Positions 26,588 through 36,314 of a stretch of DNA of 64,000 nucleotides are shown in pieces. Within the stretch, counting starts at the first letter, position 1; every line of letters starts with the position of its first letter. Source of the stretch: Hyphomicrobium_A sp963726795 (GTDB lineage: Bacteria > Pseudomonadota > Alphaproteobacteria > Rhizobiales > Hyphomicrobiaceae); the NCBI GenBank assembly GCA_963726795.1, contig CAVSDD010000008.1, positions 130,946 through 194,945 of the forward strand. The letters are read 5' to 3'. The notes beneath the pieces were generated by a model that worked only from the letters and a program-made list of their open reading frames with translations, was not told the origin of the DNA and did no database searches. Both the position numbers and the translations under genes were made by a program.

Positions 26588-29500
26588 ATGAGCCAGCCCA
26601 AATCGCAGAGCCGAGCCTCGGCAAATCCCCCCGCCAAATCCGACGGTAAGCCGGAGGCTGCGCGCGTGTCGCGCAACGCCACCGTCGCGACCGTGCCGGA
26701 AGGAGAGTCGACGCCCATCATCAAGGGCAGCCACGTCTACCTCATCGACGGCTCGGGATACATCTTCCGCGCCTTCCACGCGCTGCCGCCGCTGACGCGT
26801 CCCTCTGACGGGCTCCCAGTCGGCGCGGTGCACGGATTTTGCGCCATGCTGTGGAAGCTGCTGCGCGAGACGAAGGCGTCGGAGGCGCCAACGCATTTCG
26901 CCGTCATTTTCGACGCCTCGGAGAAAACGTTCCGCAACGAGATCTACCAGGATTACAAGGCGCACCGCCCTCCGGCGCCCGAGGAGCTGATCCCGCAGTT
27001 CCCGCTCATCCGCGATGCGGTGAAGGCGTTCAACGTCGCCTGTATCGAGCAAAATGGCTTCGAGGCCGACGATCTCATTGCCAGCTACGCGCGCGAGGTG
27101 GTCGATGCCGGCGGCGACGTGACGATCGTCTCCTCCGACAAGGACCTGATGCAGCTGGTGCGCCCTGGCGTCCTCATGTTCGACGCGATGAAGGCCAAGA
27201 AGATCGGGCGCGACGAGGTGATGGAGAAGTTCGGCGTGCCGCCCGAGAAGGTGGTCGATGTGCAGGCGCTGGCGGGTGATTCAACCGACAACGTTCCGGG
27301 TGTGCCGGGCATCGGCGTCAAGACCGGCGCCGAGCTGATCAACGAATACGGCGACCTCGATGCGCTGCTCGAGCGCGCGTCCGAGATCAAGCAGCCCAAG
27401 CGCCGCGAGAAGCTGATCGAGTTCGCCGACCAGGCGCGGCTGTCGCGCGAGTTGGTGCGTCTCAAGGACGACGTCGATACGGGCATCCCGGCGCATGCGC
27501 TGGGCGTGCGCGATCCCGAGCCGGCGGTGCTGCTGGGCTTCCTGCGGCTCATGGAATTTTCAACGCTGACGCGGCGCATCTCCGAAGCGCTGGGCGTTGA
27601 GCCGCCAGCGGGCCCCGCGGTCTCGGTCGGTTCCACCGTCAAGGGCAAGGAGCGCCTCGCTCCGGCAGCATTTCCTCCGGTGCGCGAGCCGGCACAGGCG
27701 CCCGCCGCGGCCGAGACGCCGTCTGCTGCGGTGCTGCTCGCGGCACAAGCGGCGAAAGCGCCATTCGACCGCTCCAAGTACGAGACCGTCACCACGCGCG
27801 AGCGGCTGGAAGTCTGGATCACCGAAGCCTTCACGCTGGGACGCGTCGCCTTCGACACGGAGACGACCGACCTCGATCCCATGCGCGCCGAGTTCGTCGG
27901 CTTCTCGCTGGCGACCGCGCCCGGCAAGGCCTGCTACGTGCCGCTCGGCCATCGCCGCGCGGCAACCGAGCTCGATTTCGGTGAGGAGGCGCTGCCGCAG
28001 CTCTCGGTCAGGGACGCGCTCGCGCTTTTGAAGCCGCTGCTGGAAGACCCCGCGATCCTCAAGATCGGGCAGAACATCAAGTACGACGTGAATGTCCTGG
28101 CGCGGCACGGCGTTCGCGTCGCGCCGATCGACGACACCATGCTCATGTCCTACGCCCTCGATGCCGGCAAGGGCAGCCACGGCATGGACGATCTCGCCAT
28201 GCGCCACCTTGGGCATGTTTGCATCTCGTTCGATCAGGTGATGGCGAATGCGCCGGGCAAGAAATCCGAGCGTACGTTCGCGCAGGTGCCGCTCGACAAG
28301 GCGGCCGAGTACGCGGCGGAAGATGCCGACGTCACGCTGCGGCTGTGGATGCTGCTGAAGCCGCGCCTCGTCGCCGAGCGCCTCAAGACCGTCTACGAGA
28401 CGCTGGAGCGCCCGCTGCTTCCGGTGATCGCCGAGATGGAACGCTCAGGCATCAAGGTCGACGCGGGGATCCTCTCGCGGCTGTCAGGGGGCTTTTCGCA
28501 AAGCGTGGCGCGCATCGAGGAGGAGATCAACACGCTCATCGGCCACAAGTTCAACTTCGGCTCCCCGCGCCAGCTCGGCGAGCTGTTGTTCGATCGCTTC
28601 AAGCTGCCGGGCGGCAAGCGCACGAAGTCCGGGCAATGGGAGACGAGCGCGGGCCTGCTCGACGATCTCGCCGCCAACGAGGAGCTCGATCCGGAAGCGC
28701 GCAAGCTGATCAACCTGATGCTCGAGTGGCGTCAGCTGACGAAGCTGCGCTCGACCTACACGGATGCGCTGCCGAGCTACGTGCACGGCGAGACCGGGCG
28801 CATTCACACCTGCTATTCGCTCGGTGCGACCACCACTGGGCGCCTCGCGTCGTCCGAGCCGAACCTGCAGAACATTCCGATCCGCACCAAGGAGGGCCGC
28901 GCGATCCGCACCGCCTTCATCGCCGAGAAGGGCATGAAGCTGATCTCGGCCGACTACAGCCAGATCGAGCTGCGGGTGCTGGCGCACGTCGCCGACATTC
29001 CGCAGCTGCGCAAGGCTTTCGACGAGGGCCTCGACATCCACGCCATGACGGCATCGGAGATGTTCTCGGTTCCGGTGAAGGACATGCCGCCCGAGGTGCG
29101 CCGCCGCGCCAAGGCGATCAACTTCGGCATCATCTATGGCATCTCGGCGTTCGGGCTGGCGAACCAGCTTTCGATCCCCAAGGAGGAAGCCGGCGCCTAC
29201 ATCAAGACCTACTTCGAGCGCTTTCCCGGCATCCGCGACTACATGGAGGACACGAAAAAGCAGGCGCGCGAGCAGGGCTTTGTCGAGACCATCTTCGGCC
29301 GCCGCATCCATTATCCCGAGATCAATACGAGGAACCCCGGCGCGCGCGGCAACTTCGAGCGTGCCGCGATCAACGCCCCCATCCAGGGCTCGGCGGCCGA
29401 CATCATCAGGCGCGCGATGGCGCGCATGCCGGACGCGCTGCGCGAGGCCGGGCTAAAGTCGGCGCGCATGCTGCTGCAGGTGCACGACGAATTGGTGCTG

Positions 29501-29641
29501 GAGGCAAAGGAGGCCGACGTCGCCAAGACGCTGGCGATCGCGGTGAAGGTGATGGAGGGCGCGGCGCTGCCGGCGATCGCGCTCAGGGTGCCGATCCATG
29601 TCGACGCCAAGGCCGCCGACAACTGGGAAGCCGCGCACTAG
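26588..29641 (+). CDS. polA: DNA polymerase I
   Basis: A 1017-aa full-length Pol I. A 45-residue polar extension precedes the 5'-3' exonuclease (about residues 48-340, YLIDGSGYIFRAFHALPP, GFEADDLIA, SSDKDLMQL). The 3'-5' exonuclease domain (about 400-600) keeps the DxE motif FDTETTDLDP, so proofreading should be active. The polymerase domain has motif A SADYSQIELRVLAH, motif B RRRAKAINFGIIYGIS and motif C QVHDELVLE. It processes Okazaki fragments and fills repair gaps. A tRNA-Arg gene and short tandem repeats lie upstream; a toxin-antitoxin pair lies downstream. Confidence 0.98.
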   Translation: MSQPKSQSRASANPPAKSDGKPEAARVSRNATVATVPEGESTPIIKGSHVYLIDGSGYIFRAFHALPPLTRPSDGLPVGAVHGFCAMLWKLLRETKASEAPTHFAVIFDASEKTFRNEIYQDYKAHRPPAPEELIPQFPLIRDAVKAFNVACIEQNGFEADDLIASYAREVVDAGGDVTIVSSDKDLMQLVRPGVLMFDAMKAKKIGRDEVMEKFGVPPEKVVDVQALAGDSTDNVPGVPGIGVKTGAELINEYGDLDALLERASEIKQPKRREKLIEFADQARLSRELVRLKDDVDTGIPAHALGVRDPEPAVLLGFLRLMEFSTLTRRISEALGVEPPAGPAVSVGSTVKGKERLAPAAFPPVREPAQAPAAAETPSAAVLLAAQAAKAPFDRSKYETVTTRERLEVWITEAFTLGRVAFDTETTDLDPMRAEFVGFSLATAPGKACYVPLGHRRAATELDFGEEALPQLSVRDALALLKPLLEDPAILKIGQNIKYDVNVLARHGVRVAPIDDTMLMSYALDAGKGSHGMDDLAMRHLGHVCISFDQVMANAPGKKSERTFAQVPLDKAAEYAAEDADVTLRLWMLLKPRLVAERLKTVYETLERPLLPVIAEMERSGIKVDAGILSRLSGGFSQSVARIEEEINTLIGHKFNFGSPRQLGELLFDRFKLPGGKRTKSGQWETSAGLLDDLAANEELDPEARKLINLMLEWRQLTKLRSTYTDALPSYVHGETGRIHTCYSLGATTTGRLASSEPNLQNIPIRTKEGRAIRTAFIAEKGMKLISADYSQIELRVLAHVADIPQLRKAFDEGLDIHAMTASEMFSVPVKDMPPEVRRRAKAINFGIIYGISAFGLANQLSIPKEEAGAYIKTYFERFPGIRDYMEDTKKQAREQGFVETIFGRRIHYPEINTRNPGARGNFERAAINAPIQGSAADIIRRAMARMPDALREAGLKSARMLLQVHDELVLEAKEADVAKTLAIAVKVMEGAALPAIALRVPIHVDAKAADNWEAAH

Positions 29642-29739
29642 CGCAGCGCTACGCATTGGCCGCGGTCGCCGAGGCAGTTTGATCGTCGGTCGTGAGGTGC
29701 AGGGCGCCGAAATACGTGCCTCCGCTTGACGCGGATAGT

Positions 29740-29768
29740 CCTATTAGCTAACTAGATTAGCTAATAGG
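29740..29768. promoter_or_regulatory. Operator-like perfect inverted repeat of the toxin-antitoxin operon
   Basis: A perfect 12-bp inverted repeat CCTATTAGCTAA / TTAGCTAATAGG with a five-base centre, AT-rich in otherwise GC-rich DNA. It ends eight bases before the antitoxin ATG and its right arm overlaps the AGGAGG ribosome binding site. A TTGACG at 29726-29731 could be the -35 box. Phd-type antitoxins repress their own promoter by binding such palindromes, so autoregulation is inferred. Confidence 0.7.
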
Positions 29769-29776
29769 AGGCGCCG

Positions 29777-30076
29777 ATGCCTACATTTACAGTTCACCAG
29801 GCAAAGACAAACCTCTCGAAGCTCATCGAGAAAGCAGAGGCCGGGGAAGACGTCGTGATTGCGCGTGCCGATAAGCCGGCCGTGCGTCTGGTGCCGGTGG
29901 GCGGCAACTACCCCAAGCGGAAGTTCGGCGCCTACAAGGGTCAATTCAGCTTACCCGACGGTTTCTTTGACGACCTGCCAGAGGCGGAGCTCGCTGCCGC
30001 CGAGGGTGCCTACTCGACCGATCCGCTCACTCTCGGTCAAAAGAAGCGCAAGCAGAAAAGCCGGCGTAAGAAGTGA
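29777..30076 (+). CDS. Phd/YefM-family antitoxin
   Basis: A 99-aa antitoxin. The N-terminal half is the Phd DNA-binding domain (FTVHQAKTNLSKLIEKAEAG, VVIARADKPAVRLVPV); the C-terminal part (FFDDLPEAELAAAEG) should wrap the toxin. The protein ends in a very basic tail, KKRKQKSRRKK, which is unusual. AGGAGG lies at 29766-29771. Its stop codon overlaps the toxin start (GTGA), the normal sign of a coupled type II module. Confidence 0.92.
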   Translation: MPTFTVHQAKTNLSKLIEKAEAGEDVVIARADKPAVRLVPVGGNYPKRKFGAYKGQFSLPDGFFDDLPEAELAAAEGAYSTDPLTLGQKKRKQKSRRKK

Positions 30077-30459
30077 AGCTACTGCTCGACACGCACGCTC
30101 TGATCTGGTGGTGGATGGGCGACCGGCGGTTGTCGTTGCGCGCGCGAGAGACTCTTTCGGCGCCCGACGTGCAGGTTTACGTCAGCGCAGTGACCGCGTG
30201 GGAGGTCGCCACCAAGTTTCGCATTGGGAAGCTCGCGTTGCCTGCGTTCTTTGTCGATGATTTCGAAGCAAACATCGCGGAGCAGGGCTTTCGGCAGCTT
30301 GCTGTCACTGTTCCGCACGGGCGCCGCGCAGGAATGCTGCCGGGCGCGCACCGCGATCCGTTCGATCGCATATTGGCGGCGCAATCCCACATTGAGGATA
30401 TGCCGCTCGTCTCCGACGATCGCGCAATCAGCGCACTTGGCGCGCGCACGTTCTGGTGA
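30073..30459 (+). CDS. PIN-domain toxin, VapC-like
   Basis: A 128-aa PIN-domain ribonuclease. Acidic residues of the active site are present: LLLDTHALIWW at the N-terminus, VTAWEVATKFRIGKL in the middle and HRDPFDRILAAQ plus LVSDD near the C-terminus. VapC toxins cut tRNA or rRNA and are blocked by the partner antitoxin. The start is GTG overlapping the antitoxin stop, and the pairing Phd-antitoxin/PIN-toxin is common. Confidence 0.93.
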   Translation: MKLLLDTHALIWWWMGDRRLSLRARETLSAPDVQVYVSAVTAWEVATKFRIGKLALPAFFVDDFEANIAEQGFRQLAVTVPHGRRAGMLPGAHRDPFDRILAAQSHIEDMPLVSDDRAISALGARTFW

Positions 30460-30612
30460 GGCGCTCACATTGTGGTGACAGGCGTTGCCGGTGTCATCAG
30501 CGGTTCTTATGTCATGGGTAAGAAATCGCGATTGGCACTTATCCGGGCAAACGCCCACGATCGCGGCAGGGCCAAGTGAATTAGCGCGTGGCCCTAAAGA
30601 GGAGGAAATATC

Positions 30613-30702
30613 ATGAAGGTTTGGACCAAGCCCGCAGTGCGCGAGCAGGAAGTCGGCCTCGAGGTCACCTCGTATATGCCGGCCGAGGTCGACATCATCT
30701 AA
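30613..30702 (+). CDS. pqqA: Pyrroloquinoline quinone precursor peptide PqqA
   Basis: A 29-aa peptide starting MKVWTKPAVRE with the PqqA core VGLEVTSY, in which E17 and Y21 have the ExxxY spacing of the residues that PqqE cross-links to form PQQ. Alphaproteobacterial PqqA peptides share EVTSY. A strong GAGGAGG ribosome binding site (30599-30605) and a terminator 29 bases after the stop make it a self-contained unit. No pqqB, C, D or E follows; the next gene is a minus-strand cytochrome c. It is therefore an orphan or additional copy whose maturation genes must lie elsewhere. Confidence 0.88.
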   Translation: MKVWTKPAVREQEVGLEVTSYMPAEVDII

Positions 30703-30730
30703 CGACGTCGAACTCTCCTAAGAATTCAGG

Positions 30731-30766
30731 CGGCGGTCGGTGTTCCGGCCGCCGTCTGCATTTGTG
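30731..30766 (+). terminator. Intrinsic terminator after pqqA
   Basis: A 10-bp stem CGGCGGTCGG / CCGGCCGCCG (30731-30740, 30745-30754, one G-U pair) with a TGTT loop, followed by TCTGCATTTGT. Confidence 0.6.
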
Positions 30767-30799
30767 CGCGCGCAATCGCTCAGCACGCAGGAGCCTGCG

Positions 30800-31183
30800 C
30801 TAAAGCGTCTTCAGATAGGCGATGATTTTTGCGCGGATCGCAGGGTCGGCGACACCGCCGTAGGGCGGGCTCATGCCGTTGCCGGGGATCACCGCGTTGG
30901 GATTGGCGATCCATTGGTCGAGCGTCTTCTCATCCCAGGTGACGCCCGAATCCTTCAGCGACTGCGTATAGCCGTAGCCCGGCTCCGTTCCAGCCTTGCG
31001 CCCGACGACCCCGTAGAGCGACGGCCCCAGCCGGTTGTCGTCCTTCACGAAGGAATGGCACTCGCGGCAATGATCGTTGAAGGTGATCTCCAGGGCATCG
31101 TCGGCAGCGGACGCACTCGAGAGCGGCAGTGCCGCGAGGACGAGAGCGATCATTGAGGGCGTCAGGTGACGAGGCATCGGCAT
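30800..31183 (-). CDS. Class I cytochrome c, exported
   Basis: A 127-aa protein with a signal peptide (LTPSMIALVLAALPLSSASA) and one haem c site CRECH (C39, C42, H43); M104 in NGMSPP is the likely second ligand. The pattern (LGPSLYGVVGRKAG...YLKTL) matches cytochrome c2/c550-like carriers in the periplasm. Its neighbour pqqA raises the idea that it takes electrons from a PQQ dehydrogenase, but the two face opposite directions and this is inference. The ATG at 31183 is used; TTG 31198 and ATG 31177 are alternatives. Confidence 0.9.
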   Translation of the reverse strand: MPMPRHLTPSMIALVLAALPLSSASAADDALEITFNDHCRECHSFVKDDNRLGPSLYGVVGRKAGTEPGYGYTQSLKDSGVTWDEKTLDQWIANPNAVIPGNGMSPPYGGVADPAIRAKIIAYLKTL

Positions 31184-31278
31184 CTCGGCAGGCGGCAAGA
31201 ACGAGCCATCCGCACTCGGCTCGATTGGTCGAGAGTGCGCCAGTAAATGCTAAGGGCGGGCTAAAAAGCGCAGCTCAA

Positions 31279-32586
<1,308 letters not shown>

Positions 32587-32955
32587 TCCGCCGACCGTCC
32601 TCTGGTGCGCAACAGCGTCTCGTTTGCAACGCGAGACTATGTTACCAATCCGTAACTTTGACTAGGAAAAAACACGCTGCAGCCTGGCGCTAATCCCCGG
32701 CTTTTCGCAAGGGATACAAACGGTCTAGGTGGGTCTTTGGTTGCAGTTGTGCAAGCTTGGGACGGTCGCTCCGAATACAGAGGAAAATCCCGGTGGCCGA
32801 GACAAAACGCGTGCTTCGTCGTTGGGCCTGTGGCCGCACCGTGACACAATTTGGAGCTACCCCCGGCGCTCGCTGAGCGGCGTGTGAAGCGCGGGCTCGC
32901 TGGCGCGGGCCCAAGAGGGCCGCGCGGAGCGGCAACAGGAGCAATCGGACCGTTC
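32587..32955. other. Divergent intergenic region between phaZ and the AsmA-like gene
   Basis: About 370 bases that must hold both promoters. AGAGGA serves phaZ on the minus strand. A 5-bp inverted repeat GTTAC-N6-GTAAC at 32641-32656 is the only notable symmetry. No further gene is supported. Confidence 0.4.
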
Positions 32956-35277
32956 ATGACGACGCGTCGGCCTCCGCCTCCCGGCGGGCCCCCATCCAAC
33001 ATGCCGGGCTACGTTTATCCAGGCGAGCAGCAATCTCGCGAGCACCAGGCGCTCGAGCGGCGCGCCAACCCGACGCAGCCGCCGCGCCGTCCCGCTCCGC
33101 CTCCCGAGCGTCCGTCCACGGCGCTGATGGTCCTCGTCTACGGCGGCATCGGGCTGCTGGCGGTCGCGGTCGCGGCCGTCACGTTCATCATGATCGCGCC
33201 GCCGACCGAGATGATCCGCCGCGAGCTCATCACGCAGGTCAAGAACGCAACCGGGCGCGATCTCACCATCGGCGGGAAAGCCTCGGTGAAGCTCTTCCCC
33301 AGGCTCGGCCTGCACGTCACGGGCATCCAGCTCTCGCCGCCGCCCGGCATGGGCGGAGAGCCATTCCTCAGCGCGCGCTCCCTCGATGTGGGGGTTCGCC
33401 TGCTGCCGCTCTTGCTGCAGCGTGAGATCGTCGTCGACCGGCTCATTCTGTATGAGCCCGCGTTTTCGCTGCGCGTCGACAGCCAGGGCCGCAGAAGCTG
33501 GGCCGGCATCGAGACGCCGCAGCGGGTGCAATTCGCCGAGGCTGTCGAGGACAAGGTGAGCGATGCGCCGCCAAACCTGCCCCGTAATTCATCGCGCCGC
33601 GGTTTTTCCGATTTGTCGCTCGGTCTCGTTCGGATCGTCGACGGCTCGGTCCAGTACCACGACGAGCGCAACGGCCACTCGGCCGTCGTCGAAGCGATCA
33701 ACGCCACTGCCGGGCTGCATTCGATCGCGGAGCCGCTAGACACCAAGGGCTCGTTCGTGTGGGCGCAGGAGAAGATCAATTTCGACGCGACGCTGACCTC
33801 GCCGCAGGAGCTCATCCAGCAGCGCCCGGCCAAGCTGGTGCTGACCGTGGGCGGCAAGCCCGGCAGCATCAACTACGACGGCGCGGTCACCCTGCACGAC
33901 GCGCTGAGCGCCGAGGGCACGCTCAAAGCCGACGCGCCCTCGCTGCGGACGTTCGCGGAGTGGCTGGGCACGCGGCTGCCGCACACGCCGGGCTTTGGCG
34001 CCGTCACGATCGTCGGCGACGTGAAGGCCACGCCCGACGCCGTTCGCGTCGACAACGCCAAGGTGACGCTCGACGGCGCGACGGCGACCGGCACGATCGC
34101 CATGACGAAAGGCGCCGAGCGGCCGCATGTCGAAGCAACTCTGCGTGTCGCCGGGCTCAACCTCACCAACTATGTGGCGCATGGCGGCTATGGCCGCGCC
34201 TCCGAGGATCATGAGTCTTCGCGCGCGCCCGCGACGCCAGCGCCAGAACCGCCGGCCGAGCCGCAAGCGCAGCCCGCCCCCGGATCGATCGAGGATCTGC
34301 TCGATTCGCCGGACGAGGCGCCCGCCGGGCCGCGCGTCAAAGGCTTCACGCAGCGCGCGGGCTGGGGCGAGGAGCCCTACGATCTGTCGCTGCTGGGCTT
34401 GGCCGACGTCAACGCCAAGCTCTCGGTTGAGAACTTGAACTACCGCGAGCTCAAGATCGACAGCTCCGAGATGACGGTCGCGCTCAAGGATCGCTTCTTC
34501 AAGACGACGCTCGACGACGTAAGCCTCTACAACGGTCGCGGCCGGGGCGTGGTGACGCTCGACGCGCGCGGCAATGATGCGGCTCTCGCCACCAATATCG
34601 CGCTGTCGGGGATCGCCGCCGGCCCGCTGCTCAAGGATACCTCGAGCGTCAACTGGCTCGCCGGCACGGGCGACGTGACGCTGGTGCTCGCCGGGCGCGG
34701 CGCCAACGAGACGGCGCTCGTTTCCACGCTCAACGGCAAGGCCGACGTCTCGGTGCGCGACGGCGCCATCATCGGCTTTAACCTCGCCGGCGCCATGCGT
34801 TCCCTGCGTGAGGGCAACCTGCCGCAGTTCTCGGTCTCACCTTCGGAAAAGACCGATTTCAGCGACCTAACCGGCACATTCGTTATTGCCGCAGGTATCG
34901 CCACGAACACCGATCTGAAGCTCGCGAGCCCGCTGCTGCGAGCCTCGGGCGCCGGCACGGTCGACTTGCCGCAGCGCAGCCTCGACTACACCTTGCGCCC
35001 CAAGCTCGTTGCGAGCCTCTCCGGCCAGGGCGGCGATAAGGACGCGGGCGGTCTGGAGATCCCCGTCCACTTCACCGGGCCTTGGGATCACCCCGATATT
35101 GCGCCCGATATCGCCGGCGCGTTGAAGAATCCGCAGACGATGGAGGCCGTGAAGGAGATCGGCAAGGAGCTCAAAGGCAAGAACGCCGGCGAGATCGTCG
35201 ATGATCTGTTCGGCAAAGGCGAAAACGGCGAGCCGTCGAAAGCGCAGAAGATGCTTAAGAAGTTTCTCGGCCGCTGA
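32956..35277 (+). CDS. AsmA family protein
   Basis: A 773-aa protein: Pro-rich cytoplasmic head (residues 1-55), one membrane helix (about 57-78, LMVLVYGGIGLLAVAVAAVT), then a long periplasmic region with the AsmA N-terminal pattern (LITQVKNATGRDLTIGGKASVKLFPRLGLHVTGIQL) and the C-terminal AsmA_2-like region (DGAIIGFNLAGAMRSLREGN). The family forms beta-groove proteins linked to lipid transfer and outer-membrane assembly. A Pro/Ala/Glu-rich linker splits the periplasmic part at about 420-455. The start is uncertain; ATG 32956 is used, ATG 33001 is possible. Confidence 0.88.
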   Translation: MTTRRPPPPGGPPSNMPGYVYPGEQQSREHQALERRANPTQPPRRPAPPPERPSTALMVLVYGGIGLLAVAVAAVTFIMIAPPTEMIRRELITQVKNATGRDLTIGGKASVKLFPRLGLHVTGIQLSPPPGMGGEPFLSARSLDVGVRLLPLLLQREIVVDRLILYEPAFSLRVDSQGRRSWAGIETPQRVQFAEAVEDKVSDAPPNLPRNSSRRGFSDLSLGLVRIVDGSVQYHDERNGHSAVVEAINATAGLHSIAEPLDTKGSFVWAQEKINFDATLTSPQELIQQRPAKLVLTVGGKPGSINYDGAVTLHDALSAEGTLKADAPSLRTFAEWLGTRLPHTPGFGAVTIVGDVKATPDAVRVDNAKVTLDGATATGTIAMTKGAERPHVEATLRVAGLNLTNYVAHGGYGRASEDHESSRAPATPAPEPPAEPQAQPAPGSIEDLLDSPDEAPAGPRVKGFTQRAGWGEEPYDLSLLGLADVNAKLSVENLNYRELKIDSSEMTVALKDRFFKTTLDDVSLYNGRGRGVVTLDARGNDAALATNIALSGIAAGPLLKDTSSVNWLAGTGDVTLVLAGRGANETALVSTLNGKADVSVRDGAIIGFNLAGAMRSLREGNLPQFSVSPSEKTDFSDLTGTFVIAAGIATNTDLKLASPLLRASGAGTVDLPQRSLDYTLRPKLVASLSGQGGDKDAGGLEIPVHFTGPWDHPDIAPDIAGALKNPQTMEAVKEIGKELKGKNAGEIVDDLFGKGENGEPSKAQKMLKKFLGR

Positions 35278-35357
35278 GAGAGCCGTGCTGCGGCGTCGTG
35301 ACGAGGCGCAAATCACTTGAGCGAGCGGTCGCGAATTGAGATCGCGTAAAACCGCGC

Positions 35358-35401
35358 GGCAAAATTTTTTTCCGCGAGGGGCAAATTTTTCTTGCGTAGG
35401 G
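35358..35401. repeat. Two imperfect ~22-bp AT-core direct repeats upstream of speD
   Basis: GGCAAAATTTTTTTCCGCGA at 35358 and GGCAAATTTTTCTTGCGTAG at 35380 are imperfect copies in tandem, each an A-run meeting a T-run flanked by GC. They end just before the structured speD leader and may be binding sites or part of the promoter. Confidence 0.5.
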
Positions 35402-35414
35402 GGGGGGTGTGCCT

Positions 35415-35527
35415 CATATGACCCCTCTCCGTTCGTCCACCTGCCCTTAAGGTCGAGGTTTTCCAGAAACCCCAAAGGTAAGGAGCGGACGGGTCACATC
35501 TGTTGCCTGGTTGGGGAGGGTCATATG
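35415..35527 (+). promoter_or_regulatory. Structured speD leader that can sequester its RBS and start codon
   Basis: CATATGACCC (35415-35424) is perfectly complementary to GGGTCATATG (35518-35527), which contains the speD ATG; five further pairs, after one bulged C, extend the helix over GGGGA of the Shine-Dalgarno. Inside lies a second helix (35429-35438 with 35482-35492, one bulge) and a small GGTTT/AAACC hairpin. TGACCC (35419-35424) can alternatively pair with GGGTCA at 35491-35496, which would release the start site. This is the layout of a translational riboswitch or attenuator. The ligand, if any, is unknown; SAM or a polyamine would make sense for speD. Confidence 0.55.
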
Positions 35528-36133
35528 GCCTTTAATGACACCCTCTTCCAATTGGGGATGGACTTAACTCGTTCAAGCACCGCCCAAGAGGAAGATCGTC
35601 GTACTGCAGCGCACGTCGCGCACGAAACTCATGCGCAGGTTGCGCATGTCGACTATGCGCAGGTTGCGCATGACGATAGGAAAGACTTTTTCATCGAGCG
35701 CGATGGCGTTCGGTTCGCCGGGACCCACCTCATCGTGGACCTTTTCGGCGCCCGACGGCTCGATGATTTGGAGCACATCAAGACGACCCTGACGCGATGC
35801 GTGGAGGTGGCGGGAGCGACGCTGCTGCACATCCACCTGCATCACTTTACGCCGAATGGCGGCGTCTCGGGCGTGGCGGTGCTCTCGGAGAGTCACATCT
35901 CCATTCATAGCTGGCCCGAGGCCGACTATGCTGCGCTCGATGTGTTCATGTGCGGCGAAGCAAAGCCGCAGAACTGCATCGAGGTGCTACGCGAGGCGTT
36001 CAACGCCCGTGACGTGGTGGTCAAGACGCATCACCGCGGCTCGGAGATGGACGATCTCAAGTGGCAGGCAGCGGCCTCGAAGCGGGCTCCCGTGCGCTTG
36101 AAGAGTGTCAAAAAGACCAAGAAGGCGGCCTGA
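35525..36133 (+). CDS. speD: S-adenosylmethionine decarboxylase proenzyme
   Basis: A 202-aa pyruvoyl enzyme that makes decarboxylated SAM, the aminopropyl donor for spermidine. The self-cleavage site SESHISIHSWPE is intact: S123 becomes pyruvate, with H128 and C143 at the spacing of the Thermotoga enzyme (+5, +20). The N-terminal ~55 residues are extra and His/Ala-rich, with the repeat HAQVAHVD/YAQVAHDD encoded by a tandem 24-bp duplication (35631-35678). A Lys-rich C-terminal tail is present. GGGGAGGG precedes the ATG and both are predicted to be masked by the leader. Confidence 0.95.
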   Translation: MAFNDTLFQLGMDLTRSSTAQEEDRRTAAHVAHETHAQVAHVDYAQVAHDDRKDFFIERDGVRFAGTHLIVDLFGARRLDDLEHIKTTLTRCVEVAGATLLHIHLHHFTPNGGVSGVAVLSESHISIHSWPEADYAALDVFMCGEAKPQNCIEVLREAFNARDVVVKTHHRGSEMDDLKWQAAASKRAPVRLKSVKKTKKAA

Positions 36134-36314
36134 CGACCGGCCCCTTCCCAGGCCTGACCCTCCCGGGAGCTTTGGCGTCACGTTTCCGCCTTGTGCTTGG
36201 GCGACGCAGTGGAAATACTGCTGCGTCGCCCATGTCGGCTTCGAGTGCGAATTGGCGCGCGATCCGAACTCGATTTTGATCCGGCGGCTGCGGTCCTGGG
36301 AGCGAGCACAGCGA

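Noticed and set aside
32641..32656. GTTAC-N6-GTAAC inverted repeat as a phaZ operator
   Set aside because: Only five bases per arm; too weak to call a regulatory site.
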